Shown here piece by piece: positions 52,302-60,339 of a stretch of DNA of 64,000 bases; the first letter of the stretch is position 1; every line of letters starts with the position of its first letter. The stretch comes from Pseudomonas sp. P7548 (GTDB lineage: Bacteria > Pseudomonadota > Gammaproteobacteria > Pseudomonadales > Pseudomonadaceae): assembly GCF_013386585.1 (NCBI RefSeq), contig NZ_JACARO010000047.1, forward strand, positions 1 through 64,000, given 5' to 3'. Position numbers and translations under genes: made by a program. Below the pieces are notes generated by a model that worked only from the letters and a program-made list of their open reading frames with translations, was not told where the DNA came from and searched no databases.

Positions 52302-52860
52302 ACTGTCCTCTTACGTTCGATAGCAGGTGTATCCTGCTTTCTTTCAAATACGCTTTCATTCCCTTGCCAGTCGATACACCGCCAGCGCCGTCGATTCTAA
52401 CGTCTTGCTCGGTCTGCGCATATTGCTTCTGCGGGAATACGGTCATGCGACTGGTGGTGATCACGGTGTCGCGGTTCTTGTCGTCAGTGCGCGCAACGCG
52501 TACCGAGTCGATCAGTTCTACTTGGGTGCCGTCCGGGTTGACCTCGCCACGCTTGCTGGTGACGTGCCACGGAAACTCGGTGCCGCGATAGATGTTCATG
52601 TCGGGATTGGTCAGCAAGGTCACTTCAGTAGCCTTCAAGTGCTCGACCTTGTCCGACGTCATTTCGTACTGCACCTTGCCGTCGGGCAGGAACTGCACGC
52701 TTTTGGCGTTGATGGCGTAATAGTCGATGGCCCCGTCGTCAACCTGCGCTACAGGCTTGTCGAGGAAGCGCTCCGGGCTGATATTCCAGTAGCCCACCGC
52801 GAGGAACAGCGCGGCGATGACCCCGAATAGCAGGAAGTTGCGAATCTTTTTGCTCAGCAT
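52288..52860 (-). CDS. lptC: LPS export system protein LptC
   Basis: 190 residues, single N-terminal membrane helix (about 6-25, FLLFGVIAALFLAVGYW) and a periplasmic jellyroll (about 60-180). Hands LPS from LptBFG to LptA. Between kdsC and lptA. Confidence 0.94.
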   Translation of the reverse strand: MLSKKIRNFLLFGVIAALFLAVGYWNISPERFLDKPVAQVDDGAIDYYAINAKSVQFLPDGKVQYEMTSDKVEHLKATEVTLLTNPDMNIYRGTEFPWHVTSKRGEVNPDGTQVELIDSVRVARTDDKNRDTVITTSRMTVFPQKQYAQTEQDVRIDGAGGVSTGKGMKAYLKESRIHLLSNVRGQYEAR

Positions 52861-52868
52861 AAAACGCT

Positions 52869-53393
52869 CTATAAGTAGGCGGCGTGGGCCGCTTCAAGGC
52901 TGCCCTGGGCGCGCAGGATCAATTCGCAGAACTCACGCGCGGCACCTTCACCGCCACGGGCCGTGGTGATGCCATGGGCGTGTTCACGAACAAATGCCGC
53001 CGCGTTGGCGACAGCCATGCCCAGGCCTACCCGGCGAATGACCGGCAGGTCGGGCAGGTCGTCACCGAGGTAGGCGACCTGCTCATAGCTTAGGTTGAGT
53101 TGGCCAAGAAGCTCGTCCAGAACCACCAGTTTATCCTCACGGCCCTGATACAGGTGAGGAATCCCCAGGTTTTGTGCACGACGTTCCACAACCGGGGTCT
53201 TGCGACCGCTGATAATGGCCGTTTGCACACCTGCCGCCATCAGCATCTTGATGCCCTGGCCGTCGAGGGTATTGAACGTCTTGAATTCGCTGCCGTCTTC
53301 GAGAAAGTACAGGCGGCCATCGGTCAGCACGCCGTCGACGTCGAAAATCGCCAGCTTGATGTTCTTGCCGCGTTGCAACAGGTCGCCTGTCAT
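52869..53393 (-). CDS. kdsC: 3-deoxy-D-manno-octulosonate 8-phosphate phosphatase
   Basis: 174-residue HAD phosphatase, motif I FDVDGVLTDG with nucleophile Asp 18 and Asp 20, motif II AIISGRKTP, motif III Lys/Asp in YLGDDLPDLPV (about 118-128). Dephosphorylates Kdo-8-P. Shares one base with kdsD. Confidence 0.96.
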   Translation of the reverse strand: MTGDLLQRGKNIKLAIFDVDGVLTDGRLYFLEDGSEFKTFNTLDGQGIKMLMAAGVQTAIISGRKTPVVERRAQNLGIPHLYQGREDKLVVLDELLGQLNLSYEQVAYLGDDLPDLPVIRRVGLGMAVANAAAFVREHAHGITTARGGEGAAREFCELILRAQGSLEAAHAAYL

Positions 53394-54367
53394 TACATTA
53401 CTCCCGCACGCAGCAAGTCGTGCATGTTCAGGGCGCCGATAGGGCGGTCATCTTCATTGACCACCACCAGCGCGCCGATCTTGTGGTCTTCCATGATCTT
53501 CAGCGCTTCTGCAGCCAGCATTTCCGGGCGTGCGGTCTTGCCATGAGGGGTCATGACCGCATCGATGGTCGCGGTGTGGATGTCGATGGTGCGGTCCAGG
53601 GTGCGGCGCAAGTCGCCGTCTGTGAATACCCCGGCCAGGCGGCCATCGGCTTCCAGGATAACGGTCATGCCGAGGCCCTTGCGGGTCATTTCCATCAGCG
53701 CGTCCTTCAGTAGCGTGCCGCGCTGGACGTGAGGCAATTCATCGCCTGCATGCATGACGTTTTCCACTTTCAACAGCAGGCGGCGGCCCAGGGCGCCACC
53801 GGGATGGGAGAAAGCGAAGTCTTCTGCGGTAAAACCGCGGGCTTCCAGCAGGGCAACGGCCAGCGCATCACCCATGACCAGGGCGGCGGTGGTCGAGGAC
53901 GTCGGCGCCAGGTTCAGCGGGCAGGCCTCGTGGGCCACGTGAACGTTGAGGTTCACTTCGGCGGCCTTGGCCAGCGTCGATTCCGGGTTGCCGGTGATGC
54001 TGATCATCTTGATGCCCAGGCGCTTGATCAGCGGCAACAGGGTGACGATTTCGTTGGTGGTGCCGGAGTTGGACAGCGCCAGGATGATGTCATCCTTGGT
54101 GATCATGCCCATGTCGCCGTGGCTGGCTTCTGCCGGATGCACGAAAAACGAGGTGGTCCCGGTGCTTGCCAGCGTGGCGGCGATCTTGTTGCCGATGTGC
54201 CCGGATTTACCCATGCCGACCACGACAACGCGGCCTTTGCTGGCCAGAATCATCTCGCAGGCGCGTACGAAATCCGCGTCGATATGGGCCAGCAAGCCCT
54301 CTACGGCTTCGAGCTCGAGGCGGATGGTGCGCTGTGCGGATTGAATAAGGTCGCTGGATTGGCTCAT
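53393..54367 (-). CDS. kdsD: D-arabinose-5-phosphate isomerase
   Basis: 324 residues: SIS domain (about 40-175; GMGKSGHIGNKIAATLASTG then GTTNEIVTLLPLI) and two CBS domains (about 205-265 and 275-324). Converts ribulose-5-P to arabinose-5-P for Kdo synthesis. Frame extends to 54430, but conserved MSQSSDLIQSAQRTIRLE at 54367 is the start. Confidence 0.97.
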   Translation of the reverse strand: MSQSSDLIQSAQRTIRLELEAVEGLLAHIDADFVRACEMILASKGRVVVVGMGKSGHIGNKIAATLASTGTTSFFVHPAEASHGDMGMITKDDIILALSNSGTTNEIVTLLPLIKRLGIKMISITGNPESTLAKAAEVNLNVHVAHEACPLNLAPTSSTTAALVMGDALAVALLEARGFTAEDFAFSHPGGALGRRLLLKVENVMHAGDELPHVQRGTLLKDALMEMTRKGLGMTVILEADGRLAGVFTDGDLRRTLDRTIDIHTATIDAVMTPHGKTARPEMLAAEALKIMEDHKIGALVVVNEDDRPIGALNMHDLLRAGVM

Positions 54368-54446
54368 GTCTGAAATCGTATAGCCTGACGAAAAGTCGGC
54401 GATTATAGCGGTAATGATCAATTCCCTCACGCAAGTTCGTCAGGCT

Positions 54447-54596
54447 TTATTCACAAGGCGTCAGAGATTCCGCTCCCGCCCAACACAGTCGGCAATGTTT
54501 TTCCCTGTCGTCAATCTGAACAAGCGCAGTTCCGGCCTTGGGGGCGCCGCACCAGCAGTGATATAGTTCGCCGCCAGTTCGGTTCACCCAACCCAT
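54447..54596 (-). CDS. possible small Cys-rich protein (49 residues), uncertain
   Basis: A 49-codon frame from ATG 54596 (or 72 codons from 54665) encodes GELYHCWCGAPKAGTALV and later KHCRLCWAGAES, giving CxC and CxxC pairs about 20 residues apart, a possible zinc-ribbon. AGG lies eight bases upstream. Third-position GC is only about 55 percent, well below neighbours, so it may be non-coding. It occupies the 312-base gap between the divergent kdsD and mlaF, which otherwise contains only their promoters. Confidence 0.35.
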   Translation of the reverse strand: MGWVNRTGGELYHCWCGAPKAGTALVQIDDREKHCRLCWAGAESLTPCE

Positions 54597-54679
54597 GTGG
54601 CTACCTGCTTGCACATCCGTTGCAAACGAATGTCGTACACATGGTGTCTGAGTGAGAGGCTGCATCCCAAGGAGTTTAG

Positions 54680-55489
54680 ATGAGTGCCGATAACGCCTAC
54701 GCGGTCGAGCTGAAGGGCCTTACCTTCAAGCGCGGGACGCGCAGCATCTTCAATAACGTCGATATTCGCATTCCCCGCGGCAAGGTCACGGGCATCATGG
54801 GCCCTTCAGGCTGTGGCAAGACCACCCTGTTGCGCCTGATGGGCATGCAATTGCGGCCCAGTGCCGGCGAAGTGTGGGTCAATGGACAGAACCTGCCGAC
54901 GCTGTCGCGCAGCGACCTGTTCGATGCGCGCAAGCACATGGGTGTGCTGTTCCAGAGCGGTGCGTTGTTCACCGATCTCGATGTATTCGAAAACGTGGCG
55001 TTTCCGCTGCGGGTGCATACCCAGCTGTCCGATGAAATGATTCGTGACATTGTGTTGCTGAAACTGCAGGCCGTGGGCCTTCGCGGTGCCGTCGACCTGA
55101 TGCCTGACGAACTGTCCGGTGGCATGAAGCGCCGTGTCGCACTGGCGCGGGCCATCGCCCTCGACCCGCAGATCCTCATGTACGACGAACCGTTCGTGGG
55201 CCAGGATCCGATCGCCATGGGCGTATTGGTACGCCTCATTAGACTGCTCAACGATGCGCTGGGTATCACCAGTATCGTGGTTTCCCATGACCTGGCCGAA
55301 ACCGCGAGCATCGCCGACTACCTCTATGTCGTCGGTGATGGCCAGGTGTTGGGGCAGGGCACTCCAGAAGAGTTGATGAACGCCGATAACCCGCGCATTC
55401 GCCAATTCATGACCGGCGATCCTGATGGCCCGGTGCCTTTCCATTTTCCGGCAGCGGACTACCGCTCAGATCTTCTGGGGAAGCGCTGA
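54680..55489 (+). CDS. mlaF: phospholipid ABC transporter ATP-binding protein MlaF
   Basis: 269-residue ATPase: Walker A GPSGCGKTT (residues 41-49), signature LSGGMKRRVALARAI (about 143), Walker B ILMYDEPFVGQDP (about 163), switch His in VSHDLAET. Drives the Mla system that maintains outer-membrane lipid asymmetry; known as Ttg2A in P. putida. AAGGAG upstream; the ATPase and mlaE overlap by one base (TGATG). Confidence 0.97.
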   Translation: MSADNAYAVELKGLTFKRGTRSIFNNVDIRIPRGKVTGIMGPSGCGKTTLLRLMGMQLRPSAGEVWVNGQNLPTLSRSDLFDARKHMGVLFQSGALFTDLDVFENVAFPLRVHTQLSDEMIRDIVLLKLQAVGLRGAVDLMPDELSGGMKRRVALARAIALDPQILMYDEPFVGQDPIAMGVLVRLIRLLNDALGITSIVVSHDLAETASIADYLYVVGDGQVLGQGTPEELMNADNPRIRQFMTGDPDGPVPFHFPAADYRSDLLGKR

Positions 55490-56286
55490 TGCGCAAGACA
55501 TCTCTTATCGAAAAGGTTCGCCTTTTCGGCCGCTCGGGCATCGACATTGTCGAAGTGCTGGGCCGTTCCACCCTCTTCCTGTTTCATGCCTTGCTCGGTC
55601 GTGGCGGCATCGGCGGCGGTTTTGGCCTGCTGATCAAGCAGTTGCACTCGGTGGGCGTGATGTCCCTGGTGATCATCGTCGTTTCCGGCGTGTTCATTGG
55701 CATGGTGCTGGCGCTGCAGGGTTTCAACATTCTGTCCAGTTACGGTTCGGAGCAGGCGGTGGGGCAGATGGTCGCCCTGACGCTGTTGCGTGAACTGGGG
55801 CCGGTGGTCACCGCCTTACTGTTTGCCGGGCGCGCCGGTTCTGCCCTGACGGCAGAAATCGGCAACATGAAGTCCACCGAACAGCTGTCCAGCCTGGAAA
55901 TGATCGGCGTGGACCCGCTCAAGTACATCGTCGCCCCGCGCCTGTGGGCCGGCTTCATTTCCCTGCCGCTGCTGGCAATGATCTTCAGCGTGGTCGGTAT
56001 CTGGGGCGGTTCGTGGGTGGCGGTTGACTGGCTGGGCGTCTATGACGGCTCCTACTGGGCCAACATGCAGAACAGCGTGACCTTCAGTGGTGACGTGCTC
56101 AACGGCATCATCAAAAGCATCGTTTTCGCCTTTGTAGTGACCTGGATCGCCGTATTCCAAGGCTACGACTGTGAGCCCACCTCAGAAGGGATCAGTCGCG
56201 CCACCACCAAGACCGTTGTGTACGCCTCGCTGGCGGTACTGGGCCTTGACTTCATTTTGACCGCCTTGATGTTTGGAGATTTCTGA
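55489..56286 (+). CDS. mlaE: phospholipid ABC transporter permease MlaE
   Basis: 265 residues, about six membrane helices, with the MlaE signatures GMVLALQGF (about 66), LRELGPVVTALLFAGRAGSA (about 103-122) and IGNMKSTEQLSSLEMIGVDP (about 125-144), and the family C-terminus QGYDCEPTSEGISRATTKTV. Homodimer forms the lipid path with MlaF, MlaB and MlaD. Confidence 0.97.
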   Translation: MRKTSLIEKVRLFGRSGIDIVEVLGRSTLFLFHALLGRGGIGGGFGLLIKQLHSVGVMSLVIIVVSGVFIGMVLALQGFNILSSYGSEQAVGQMVALTLLRELGPVVTALLFAGRAGSALTAEIGNMKSTEQLSSLEMIGVDPLKYIVAPRLWAGFISLPLLAMIFSVVGIWGGSWVAVDWLGVYDGSYWANMQNSVTFSGDVLNGIIKSIVFAFVVTWIAVFQGYDCEPTSEGISRATTKTVVYASLAVLGLDFILTALMFGDF

Positions 56287-56753
56287 TGCAAAACCGCACT
56301 GTGGAAATCGGTGTCGGCCTTTTCTTGCTGGCTGGCATCCTGGCTTTACTGTTGCTGGCCCTGCGGGTCAGTGGCCTGTCGGCCAGCCCCACCGCCGATA
56401 CTTATAAACTTTATGCGTACTTCGACAATATCGCCGGTTTGACGGTCAGAGCTAAAGTGACCATGGCCGGCGTTACCATCGGCAAGGTCACGGCAATCGA
56501 TCTGGATCGCGACAGCTTCACCGGCCGGGTGACCATGCAGGTGGACAAGAAGGTAGATAATCTGCCGACTGACTCCACTGCATCTATCCTCACAGCGGGT
56601 CTGCTGGGCGAGAAGTACATCGGTGTCAGCGTGGGCGGGGAAACAGCCCTGCTCAAGGATGGTTCGACCATCCACGACACGCAGTCGTCGCTGGTGCTTG
56701 AAGACCTGATCGGTAAATTCCTGCTCAATACGGTCAATAAAGACGCCAAATGA
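56286..56753 (+). CDS. mlaD: outer-membrane lipid asymmetry protein MlaD (MCE)
   Basis: 155 residues. N-terminal anchor (about 7-27), one MCE domain (about 37-115, with FDNIAGLTVRAKVTMAGVTI and ILTAGLLGEKYIGVSVGG), and a C-terminal helix for the hexameric ring. Shares ends with mlaE. Confidence 0.97.
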   Translation: MQNRTVEIGVGLFLLAGILALLLLALRVSGLSASPTADTYKLYAYFDNIAGLTVRAKVTMAGVTIGKVTAIDLDRDSFTGRVTMQVDKKVDNLPTDSTASILTAGLLGEKYIGVSVGGETALLKDGSTIHDTQSSLVLEDLIGKFLLNTVNKDAK

Positions 56754-56764
56754 GGAATCTGTTC

Positions 56765-57415
56765 ATGATCTCTACCTTGCGACGTGGCCTGCTGGTATTG
56801 CTTGCAGCGCTGCCGCTGCTGGCCAACGCGGCAGGTTCTGCGCACGATCTGGTGCAGGATACGACCAGCAAGATGCTGGCTGACCTGACTGCCAACAAAG
56901 AGCAGTACAAGCAGGACCCGAGTAAGTTCTACGACGCGCTGAACTCGATTGTGGGCCCGGTGGTGGATGCCGAAGGCATTTCCCGCAGCATCATGACCGT
57001 CAAGTATTCGCGCAAGGCGACCCCGGCGCAGATGCAGACCTTCCAGGAAAATTTCAAGAAGGGCCTGTTCCAGTTCTACGGCAACGCGCTGCTTGAGTAC
57101 AACAACCAGGGCATCACCGTGGACCCTGCCAAGGACGAGTCGGGCGACCGTACCAGCGTCGGCATGACTGTCAAAGGCAACAACGGCGCGGTCTACCCTG
57201 TGCAGTACACGCTGGAGAAGGTCAACGGCGAGTGGAAACTGCGCAACGTGATCATCAACGGCATCAACATCGGCAAGCTGTTCCGTGATCAGTTCGCTGA
57301 CGCCATGCAGCGCAACGGCAACGACCTGGACAAGACCATCAACGGTTGGGCCGGTGAAGTGGCCAAGGCCAAGGAAGAAACTGACAAGCAAGCTGCCGGG
57401 AAGTCCGCACAATGA
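56765..57415 (+). CDS. mlaC: phospholipid-binding periplasmic protein MlaC
   Basis: 216 residues with Sec signal (MISTLRRGLLVLLAALPLLA), mature start near AGSAHD, then the MlaC/Ttg2D lipid-binding fold. An alternative ATG at 56750 overlaps the mlaD stop, but GAGG spaced nine bases before ATG 56765 favours the shorter form. Ferries phospholipid between MlaA and MlaFEDB. Confidence 0.95.
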   Translation: MISTLRRGLLVLLAALPLLANAAGSAHDLVQDTTSKMLADLTANKEQYKQDPSKFYDALNSIVGPVVDAEGISRSIMTVKYSRKATPAQMQTFQENFKKGLFQFYGNALLEYNNQGITVDPAKDESGDRTSVGMTVKGNNGAVYPVQYTLEKVNGEWKLRNVIINGINIGKLFRDQFADAMQRNGNDLDKTINGWAGEVAKAKEETDKQAAGKSAQ

Positions 57416-57717
57416 CCGAGTCGGCTGTTCGTCTCGGCGACGCCGGCGAGTTGTTCCTCAGCGGCGTGCTGGACTACCGCACCGGGCCTGACCTGCGCAA
57501 GCAGGGCCAGGCGCTGATCAAGACCAGCACCGCGCCTGCACTGGTGCTCGATTGCTCGGCGGTGACCAAGTCCAGCAGCGTTGGCTTGTCGTTATTGCTG
57601 TGCTTTATCCGTGATGCCGAGGCGATTAAAAAGCCGGTCAGCATCCGTGCAATGCCCGAGGACATGCGGGAAATTGCCGAGGTTTCCGGCCTGACCGAGC
57701 TGTTGGCGCATCCTTAA
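57412..57717 (+). CDS. mlaB: MlaB, STAS-domain component of the Mla transporter
   Basis: 101-residue STAS protein, VLDCSAVTKSSSVGLSLLLC (about 45-64) covers the conserved Ser/Thr site. Binds MlaF and stabilises the complex. Starts four bases before the mlaC stop; last gene before a terminator. Confidence 0.94.
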   Translation: MTESAVRLGDAGELFLSGVLDYRTGPDLRKQGQALIKTSTAPALVLDCSAVTKSSSVGLSLLLCFIRDAEAIKKPVSIRAMPEDMREIAEVSGLTELLAHP

Positions 57718-57731
57718 TAGCCATTTTCAGG

Positions 57732-57785
57732 AAAGCCCCCCGTCAGAGTCCTGCTATGCGGGGTTCGCAGGCGCGGGGCTTTTTT
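57732..57785 (+). terminator. mla operon terminator
   Basis: AAAGCCCC pairs with GGGGCTTT over a 35-base loop that holds a second GC stem, then a T-run. Confidence 0.8.
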
Positions 57786-57831
57786 GTATGATGTGCGACC
57801 CGTGCGCACTGGGCGCCGATAGAGGTTGAGC

Positions 57832-58071
57832 ATGCAGGCCCTAGAAGTTAAGCGCTTCCTTGAAGGAAAGCTGCCGGATACGAACGTAGAAGTTGAAGGC
57901 GAAGGCTGCAACTTCCAGCTGAACGTGATTAGCGATGAACTGGCGGCATTGAGCCCGGTCAAGCGTCAGCAGCAGATCTATGCCCATTTGAACCCATGGA
58001 TCACCGATGGCAGCATCCATGCGGTCACTATGAAATTTTTCAGCCGCGCGGCCTGGGCCGAGCGCACCTGA
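57832..58071 (+). CDS. ibaG: BolA-family protein IbaG
   Basis: 79 residues from ATG 57832, which has GAGG nine bases before it; a TTG two codons earlier is not needed. Class II BolA fold, VEVEGEGCNFQLNVISDEL then KRQQQIYAHLNPWITDGSIH with the invariant Cys and His. Partners monothiol glutaredoxin in Fe-S and acid-stress handling; usual neighbour of murA. Confidence 0.95.
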   Translation: MQALEVKRFLEGKLPDTNVEVEGEGCNFQLNVISDELAALSPVKRQQQIYAHLNPWITDGSIHAVTMKFFSRAAWAERT

Positions 58072-58094
58072 GCCCCCAAGGCGTCGAGATTCTT

Positions 58095-59360
58095 ATGGAT
58101 AAATTGATTATTACCGGCGGTGCCCGCCTTGATGGCGAGATTCGCATTTCCGGTGCGAAAAACTCCGCTCTGCCGATCCTGGCGGCGACCCTGCTGTGCG
58201 ATGGCCCGGTTACCGTGGCCAACCTGCCGCACCTGCACGACATCACCACCATGATCGAGCTGTTCGGTCGCATGGGCATTGAGCCGGTGATCGACGAGAA
58301 GCTGGCCGTCGAAATCGACCCGCGCACCATCAAGACCCTGGTCGCTCCGTACGAGCTGGTGAAAACCATGCGTGCCTCGATCCTGGTACTGGGCCCGATG
58401 GTTGCCCGTTTCGGCGAAGCCGAAGTGGCACTGCCTGGCGGTTGCGCCATCGGTTCGCGTCCGGTTGACCTGCACATCCGTGGCCTCGAAGCCATGGGCG
58501 CGACCATTGACGTCGAAGGCGGCTACATCAAGGCCAAGGCGCCGGAAGGCGGCCTGCGTGGTGCCAACTTCTTCTTCGATACCGTCAGCGTGACCGGTAC
58601 CGAGAACATCATGATGGCCGCTGCCCTGGCCAACGGCCGCAGCGTCCTGCAAAACGCCGCGCGCGAGCCGGAAGTGGTCGACCTGGCCAACTTCCTGATC
58701 GCCATGGGTGCCAATATCACCGGCGCTGGCACCGACACCATCACCATCGACGGTGTGAAACGCCTGCACTCGGCCACCTACAAAGTAATGCCGGACCGTA
58801 TCGAGACCGGCACCTACCTGGTTGCCGCTGCCGTCACCGGTGGCCGCGTCAAGGTCAAGGACACCGATCCGACCATCCTGGAAGCGGTGCTTGAGAAGCT
58901 GCGCGAAGCCGGTGCCGAAATCACCACCGGCGAAGACTGGATCGAGCTGAACATGCACGGCAAGCGTCCCAAGGCCGTCAACGTGCGTACCGCTCCCTAC
59001 CCGGCGTTCCCGACCGACATGCAGGCGCAGTTCATCTCCCTGAACGCCATTGCCGAAGGCACCGGTGCGGTCATCGAGACCATCTTCGAAAACCGCTTCA
59101 TGCACGTGTACGAATTGCACCGCATGGGCGCCAAGATCCAGGTCGAAGGCAACACCGCCATCGTGACCGGCACCGAGAAGCTCAAGGGCGCGCCAGTGAT
59201 GGCCACCGACCTGCGCGCCTCGGCCAGCCTGGTAATATCGGCGCTGATCGCCGAGGGCGACACCCTGATCGACCGCATCTACCACATCGACCGTGGTTAC
59301 GAGTGCATCGAAGAGAAACTGCAGATGCTCGGCGCGAAAATCCGCCGCGTACCGGGCTAG
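58095..59360 (+). CDS. murA: UDP-N-acetylglucosamine 1-carboxyvinyltransferase
   Basis: 421 residues, first committed step of peptidoglycan synthesis. Active-site Cys about 117 in LPGGCAIGSRPVDLH, the fosfomycin target; substrate Lys in SGAKNSALP (about 22), and Asp in FPTDMQAQFI near 305. Start ATG 58095, 23 bases after ibaG; a longer upstream frame covers ibaG and is ignored. Confidence 0.98.
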   Translation: MDKLIITGGARLDGEIRISGAKNSALPILAATLLCDGPVTVANLPHLHDITTMIELFGRMGIEPVIDEKLAVEIDPRTIKTLVAPYELVKTMRASILVLGPMVARFGEAEVALPGGCAIGSRPVDLHIRGLEAMGATIDVEGGYIKAKAPEGGLRGANFFFDTVSVTGTENIMMAAALANGRSVLQNAAREPEVVDLANFLIAMGANITGAGTDTITIDGVKRLHSATYKVMPDRIETGTYLVAAAVTGGRVKVKDTDPTILEAVLEKLREAGAEITTGEDWIELNMHGKRPKAVNVRTAPYPAFPTDMQAQFISLNAIAEGTGAVIETIFENRFMHVYELHRMGAKIQVEGNTAIVTGTEKLKGAPVMATDLRASASLVISALIAEGDTLIDRIYHIDRGYECIEEKLQMLGAKIRRVPG

Positions 59361-59367
59361 TTGCTGT

Positions 59368-59460
59368 TTGTAGTGAGCGGGCTTGCCCCGCGCCGAGGTG
59401 TATCAGGTAGGGTTAAGGCGCCTGACACACCACGTCGCGGGGCAAGCCCGCTCACTACAA
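59368..59460. repeat. REP doublet, AGTGAGCGGGCTTGCCCCGCG arm type
   Basis: A further arm sub-type (GAGCGGGCTTGCCCCGCG with TTGTAGT tips), inverted around a loop, between murA and hisG. Confidence 0.88.
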
Positions 59461-59575
59461 GTTGAAGAAGCAATATGCTGAATTTGTTTAAAATCGAGGC
59501 TGTAATGGCCTCGATCTGTGTCTGGCGCCGTTCGCGACCGGACAGCAATAGCCTGATGAAGGACTGACGTTTCCC

Positions 59576-60211
59576 ATGTTGACCATCGCACTGTCCAAGG
59601 GCCGCATCCTTGACGACACTTTGCCGCTTCTGGCTGAAGCGGGCATCGTGCCGACCGAGAATCCGGACAAGAGCCGCAAGCTGATCATCCCCACGACCCA
59701 GGACGACGTTCGTCTGTTGATCGTGCGGGCTACCGACGTGCCGACCTACGTTGAGCATGGCGCGGCCGACCTGGGTGTCGCCGGCAAGGACGTGCTGATG
59801 GAATACGGCGGCCAGGGTTTGTACGAGCCGCTGGACCTGCGTATCGCGCTGTGCAAGCTGATGACTGCCGGCCGTGTCGGTGATGTCGAGCCAAAGGGAC
59901 GCCTGCGCGTGGCCACCAAGTTCGTCAACGTTGCCAAGCGTTACTACGCCGAGCAAGGTCGCCAGGTCGACATCATCAAGCTCTACGGCTCGATGGAGCT
60001 GGCCCCGTTGATCGGCCTGGCCGACAAGATCATCGACGTGGTCGACACCGGCAACACCCTGCGTGCCAATGGCCTGGAGCCTCAGGATTTCATTGCTGAC
60101 ATCAGCTCCCGCCTGATCGTCAACAAAGCGTCGATGAAGATGCAGCACGCCCGTATCCAGGCGTTGATCGACACCCTGCGCAAGGCAGTGGAGTCGCGAC
60201 ACCGCGGTTGA
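59576..60211 (+). CDS. hisG: ATP phosphoribosyltransferase catalytic subunit (short form)
   Basis: 211 residues, so the short HisG type that needs HisZ. Seen: KGRILDDTLPLL, EHGAADLGVAGKDVL (about 60-74), and PRPP loop DVVDTGNTLRANGL (about 154-167). First step of histidine synthesis. Preceded by about 115 bases of leader after the REP. Confidence 0.97.
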   Translation: MLTIALSKGRILDDTLPLLAEAGIVPTENPDKSRKLIIPTTQDDVRLLIVRATDVPTYVEHGAADLGVAGKDVLMEYGGQGLYEPLDLRIALCKLMTAGRVGDVEPKGRLRVATKFVNVAKRYYAEQGRQVDIIKLYGSMELAPLIGLADKIIDVVDTGNTLRANGLEPQDFIADISSRLIVNKASMKMQHARIQALIDTLRKAVESRHRG

Positions 60212-60266
60212 CTTACCCGCGTAGCTGAACAGCTGCGCCCGTCTATCCGCCTCATAGCCAGAATTC

Positions 60267-60317
60267 TCAGGTGCCCAAGCGGATCGACTGCTAACTTTCG
60301 GCGCCTGAGCATTTTTG
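60267..60317 (+). terminator. hairpin between hisG and hisD
   Basis: TCAGGTGCC pairs with GGCGCCTGA (one wobble) and is followed by a five-T run, 23 bases before hisD. Could give partial termination or pausing. Confidence 0.5.
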
Positions 60318-60339
60318 CCAATCCTATGAGGCCCTCGCT

